From contig VXNG01000170.1 in the NCBI GenBank assembly GCA_009840695.1, forward strand, positions 1-15,744: DNA of 15,744 bases, given 5' to 3'. A model generated the notes under the pieces. The model saw nothing but the letters and a program-made list of their open reading frames with translations, had not been told where the DNA came from and searched no databases. This document shows positions 14,498 through 15,744 of the stretch, in pieces. Numbering within the stretch: the first letter of the stretch is position 1; every line of letters begins with the position of its first letter. The position numbers and the translations under genes were made by a program. The DNA is from Acidimicrobiaceae bacterium (GTDB taxonomy: Bacteria > Actinomycetota > Acidimicrobiia > Acidimicrobiales > Aldehydirespiratoraceae).

Positions 14498-14518
14498 CGT
14501 CCTGTCACTAATGGCCGA

Positions 14519-15744
14519 TCAGAGTCCCTCCACTCCATCGACGTTGGGCATGACCCATGCCATGGACCGGAGCGCTTCGACGCCGAGCGACTCTCCCTCT
14601 TCCGCGATCACGTTGCCGTTGATGTCCACGAGCGGGCCTATGAACACCGTCCCCGGAGCGCTCGCAACGCGAGCTAGCTCGGCTTCGACGTCGGCCTTGG
14701 CCTCGTCGGACAACTGGTCGAAGAGGGGTCCCCAATCGGTCATGGTGACGACTCCGTCGCTCATTCCCTGGTAGGCGAACGAGGTGTCGAAGTTCCCTTC
14801 GAAGATCGAGTCCAGGTACCTCTGGAGCATCGGTGTCCAGGTGTACTCGCGGGTTGTTAGGGTCGTGCTCGGTGCGTACGCGCTGGCGTCGATGTAGACG
14901 CCGGTGTGCGGAGTCCCGGAACTCTCCGCGATCTCGCCGATGGTGGCGCCGCCGATGCTGGAGGCGATGAAGCTCACACCCGAGTCGACGAGGCTGCGCG
15001 CCGCCTGGGCAAAGAGATTCTGGTCGACCCAGTCGTTGGTGAAGACGGTGCTGACCCTCGCAGTCGGATTGCTGTGCTGGAGTCCGAGGGCGAATCCGTT
15101 GATTGTCCGGATGTCGTAGGGAATCGCGAATGCGTCCACCCATCCGACCGTCTCGCCCTCGCCGATCAGGTGGCCTGCGATGACGCCCTCGATGTAGGCA
15201 CCGTCCTCCGGCGCGTTCACGTACCCGGCGAAGTTGTCGAGATCACCGGGGTTGTCCCACTGGCTGACGATGAAGAACACGTCCGGGTTCTCGGCCGCGG
15301 CCGCGAGCATGGGTTCCCCCTGCCCGAAGCTGGTACCGACGATCACATCCGCTCCGTCGAGAAGTCCCTGGTCGATGACCTGGGAGATCAGCTCCGCGCC
15401 GAAGAGGCTCTCCTTGTAGGTGGTCTCGATTTGACCGGCGAATGCGGCCTCAAGTTCCTGGCGCGCGATGTCGAACGCCTCGGTCCATCCGCCGTCATTG
15501 ATGACACCGGAGTACAGGAACAGAACCTGCAGGGGCTCGGCGGCGGGTTCTTCGGCAGCAGGCTCCTCGGCAGCCGGCTCTTCGGCGGCGGGTTCGGCGG
15601 CGGGTTCGGCGGCAGGCTCCTCGGCAGCCGGTTCTTCGGCAGCCGGTTCTACGGAGGCGGGTTCGGCAGCCGGCTCGGCAGCGGGCTCCGCGGCTGGCTG
15701 CTCCGCTGGCTCGTCGTCGTCACCGCAGCCGGCAGCGATCAACG
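14519..15744 (-). CDS. BMP/PnrA-family ABC transporter substrate-binding lipoprotein (5' end outside the window)
   Basis: At least 408 residues; the frame continues past the window edge, and the leftmost TTG (15742) is an internal leucine rather than a start. LIAAGC-GDDDE is the end of a lipoprotein signal peptide with the lipobox cysteine at residue 6. A Pro/Ala/Glu repeat linker (about 16-70) precedes the Basic Membrane Protein fold: LFLYSGVINDGGW, LDGADVIVGTSFGQG, AYIEGVIAGHLIGEGETVGWV, NGFALGLQHSNP, then FTNDWVDQNL. Known family members bind purine or other nucleosides and their bases (PnrA, BmpA). It would be anchored to the outer face of the membrane and deliver ligand to an ABC permease, probably encoded upstream beyond the edge. 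Location directly before the XDH-type genes suggests it imports their substrate or a precursor. Confidence 0.9.
   Translation of the reverse strand, partial: LIAAGCGDDDEPAEQPAAEPAAEPAAEPASVEPAAEEPAAEEPAAEPAAEPAAEEPAAEEPAAEEPAAEPLQVLFLYSGVINDGGWTEAFDIARQELEAAFAGQIETTYKESLFGAELISQVIDQGLLDGADVIVGTSFGQGEPMLAAAAENPDVFFIVSQWDNPGDLDNFAGYVNAPEDGAYIEGVIAGHLIGEGETVGWVDAFAIPYDIRTINGFALGLQHSNPTARVSTVFTNDWVDQNLFAQAARSLVDSGVSFIASSIGGATIGEIAESSGTPHTGVYIDASAYAPSTTLTTREYTWTPMLQRYLDSIFEGNFDTSFAYQGMSDGVVTMTDWGPLFDQLSDEAKADVEAELARVASAPGTVFIGPLVDINGNVIAEEGESLGVEALRSMAWVMPNVDGVEGL
15533..15697 (-). repeat. In-frame Pro/Ala/Glu tandem repeat coding for the lipoprotein tether
   Basis: About 55 residues of AAEP (12-bp) and AAEEP (15-bp) units lie between the lipid anchor and the receptor domain. 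The sequence is low-complexity and acidic, and is likely an extended, flexible spacer. Repeat units differ by scattered synonymous changes. Confidence 0.85.

Noticed and set aside
15533..15697. Repeat tract at the right edge as a CRISPR or intergenic repeat array
   Set aside because: Units are 12-15 bp, contiguous, in frame and encode AAEP/AAEEP, with no spacers.

Overview
The window looks like part of a catabolic gene cluster from a high-GC bacterium, most likely an actinomycete-type lineage. Acidimicrobiia is my best guess from protein style alone (long N-acyl-D-amino-acid deacylase, Ala/Glu/Pro-rich lipoprotein linker, abundant SDRs and amidases); I cannot prove it. The signs are very GC-rich third positions, several GTG starts, and genes packed with 4-8 nt overlaps. 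No tRNA, rRNA, CRISPR array, insertion sequence or origin is visible. No gene-free stretch exceeds about 110 bases.

Layout from left to right. Bases 1-114 hold the last 37 codons of a plus-strand glyoxalase-fold gene (ArsI/CadI type), which meets the cluster tail to tail. Everything else except one regulator reads leftward. Genes at 8215 down to 1950 form one tight operon: cyclase-family hydrolase, VOC protein, PuuE/PgdA-like cyclic-amide hydrolase, two paralogous SDRs, amidase, and a Rieske-type oxygenase catalytic subunit with no Rieske cluster. An amidohydrolase-3 (D-aminoacylase-like) gene follows after 71 bp. Upstream, 9783 to 8324 is a two-gene operon: an Fe(II)/2-oxoglutarate oxygenase and a yeast-cytosine-deaminase-like deaminase, coupled by a GTGA overlap. 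A LysR regulator (9888-10826, plus strand) is divergent from it. Next come the three subunits of a xanthine-dehydrogenase-family molybdenum hydroxylase (14447 to 10835). The right edge carries a BMP/PnrA-type substrate-binding lipoprotein whose 5' end lies outside the window.

How the genes may work together (inference). A nucleoside-like importer, a molybdenum hydroxylase, a nucleobase-type deaminase, two non-heme iron oxygenases, a cyclic-amide hydrolase, an amidase, a metal-dependent cyclase-family hydrolase and an acyl-amino-acid deacylase suit uptake, oxidation, deamination and ring opening of an N-heterocycle. A modified purine or pyrimidine, or a similar cyclic amide, would fit. The exact substrate is not readable from sequence.

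The strongest non-coding signal is a 72-bp promoter module present twice (8259-8330 and 9820-9891) with identical internal spacing. Each copy has a -10/-35 pair and, upstream, an ATAAG-N6-CTAAT dyad with LysR-type T-N11-A geometry. It sits in front of both the two-gene operon and the seven-gene operon, and next to the LysR gene, which suggests a LysR-controlled regulon. The second main oddity is the oxygenase lacking its [2Fe-2S] domain, which recalls the methylxanthine demethylase subunit NdmC.
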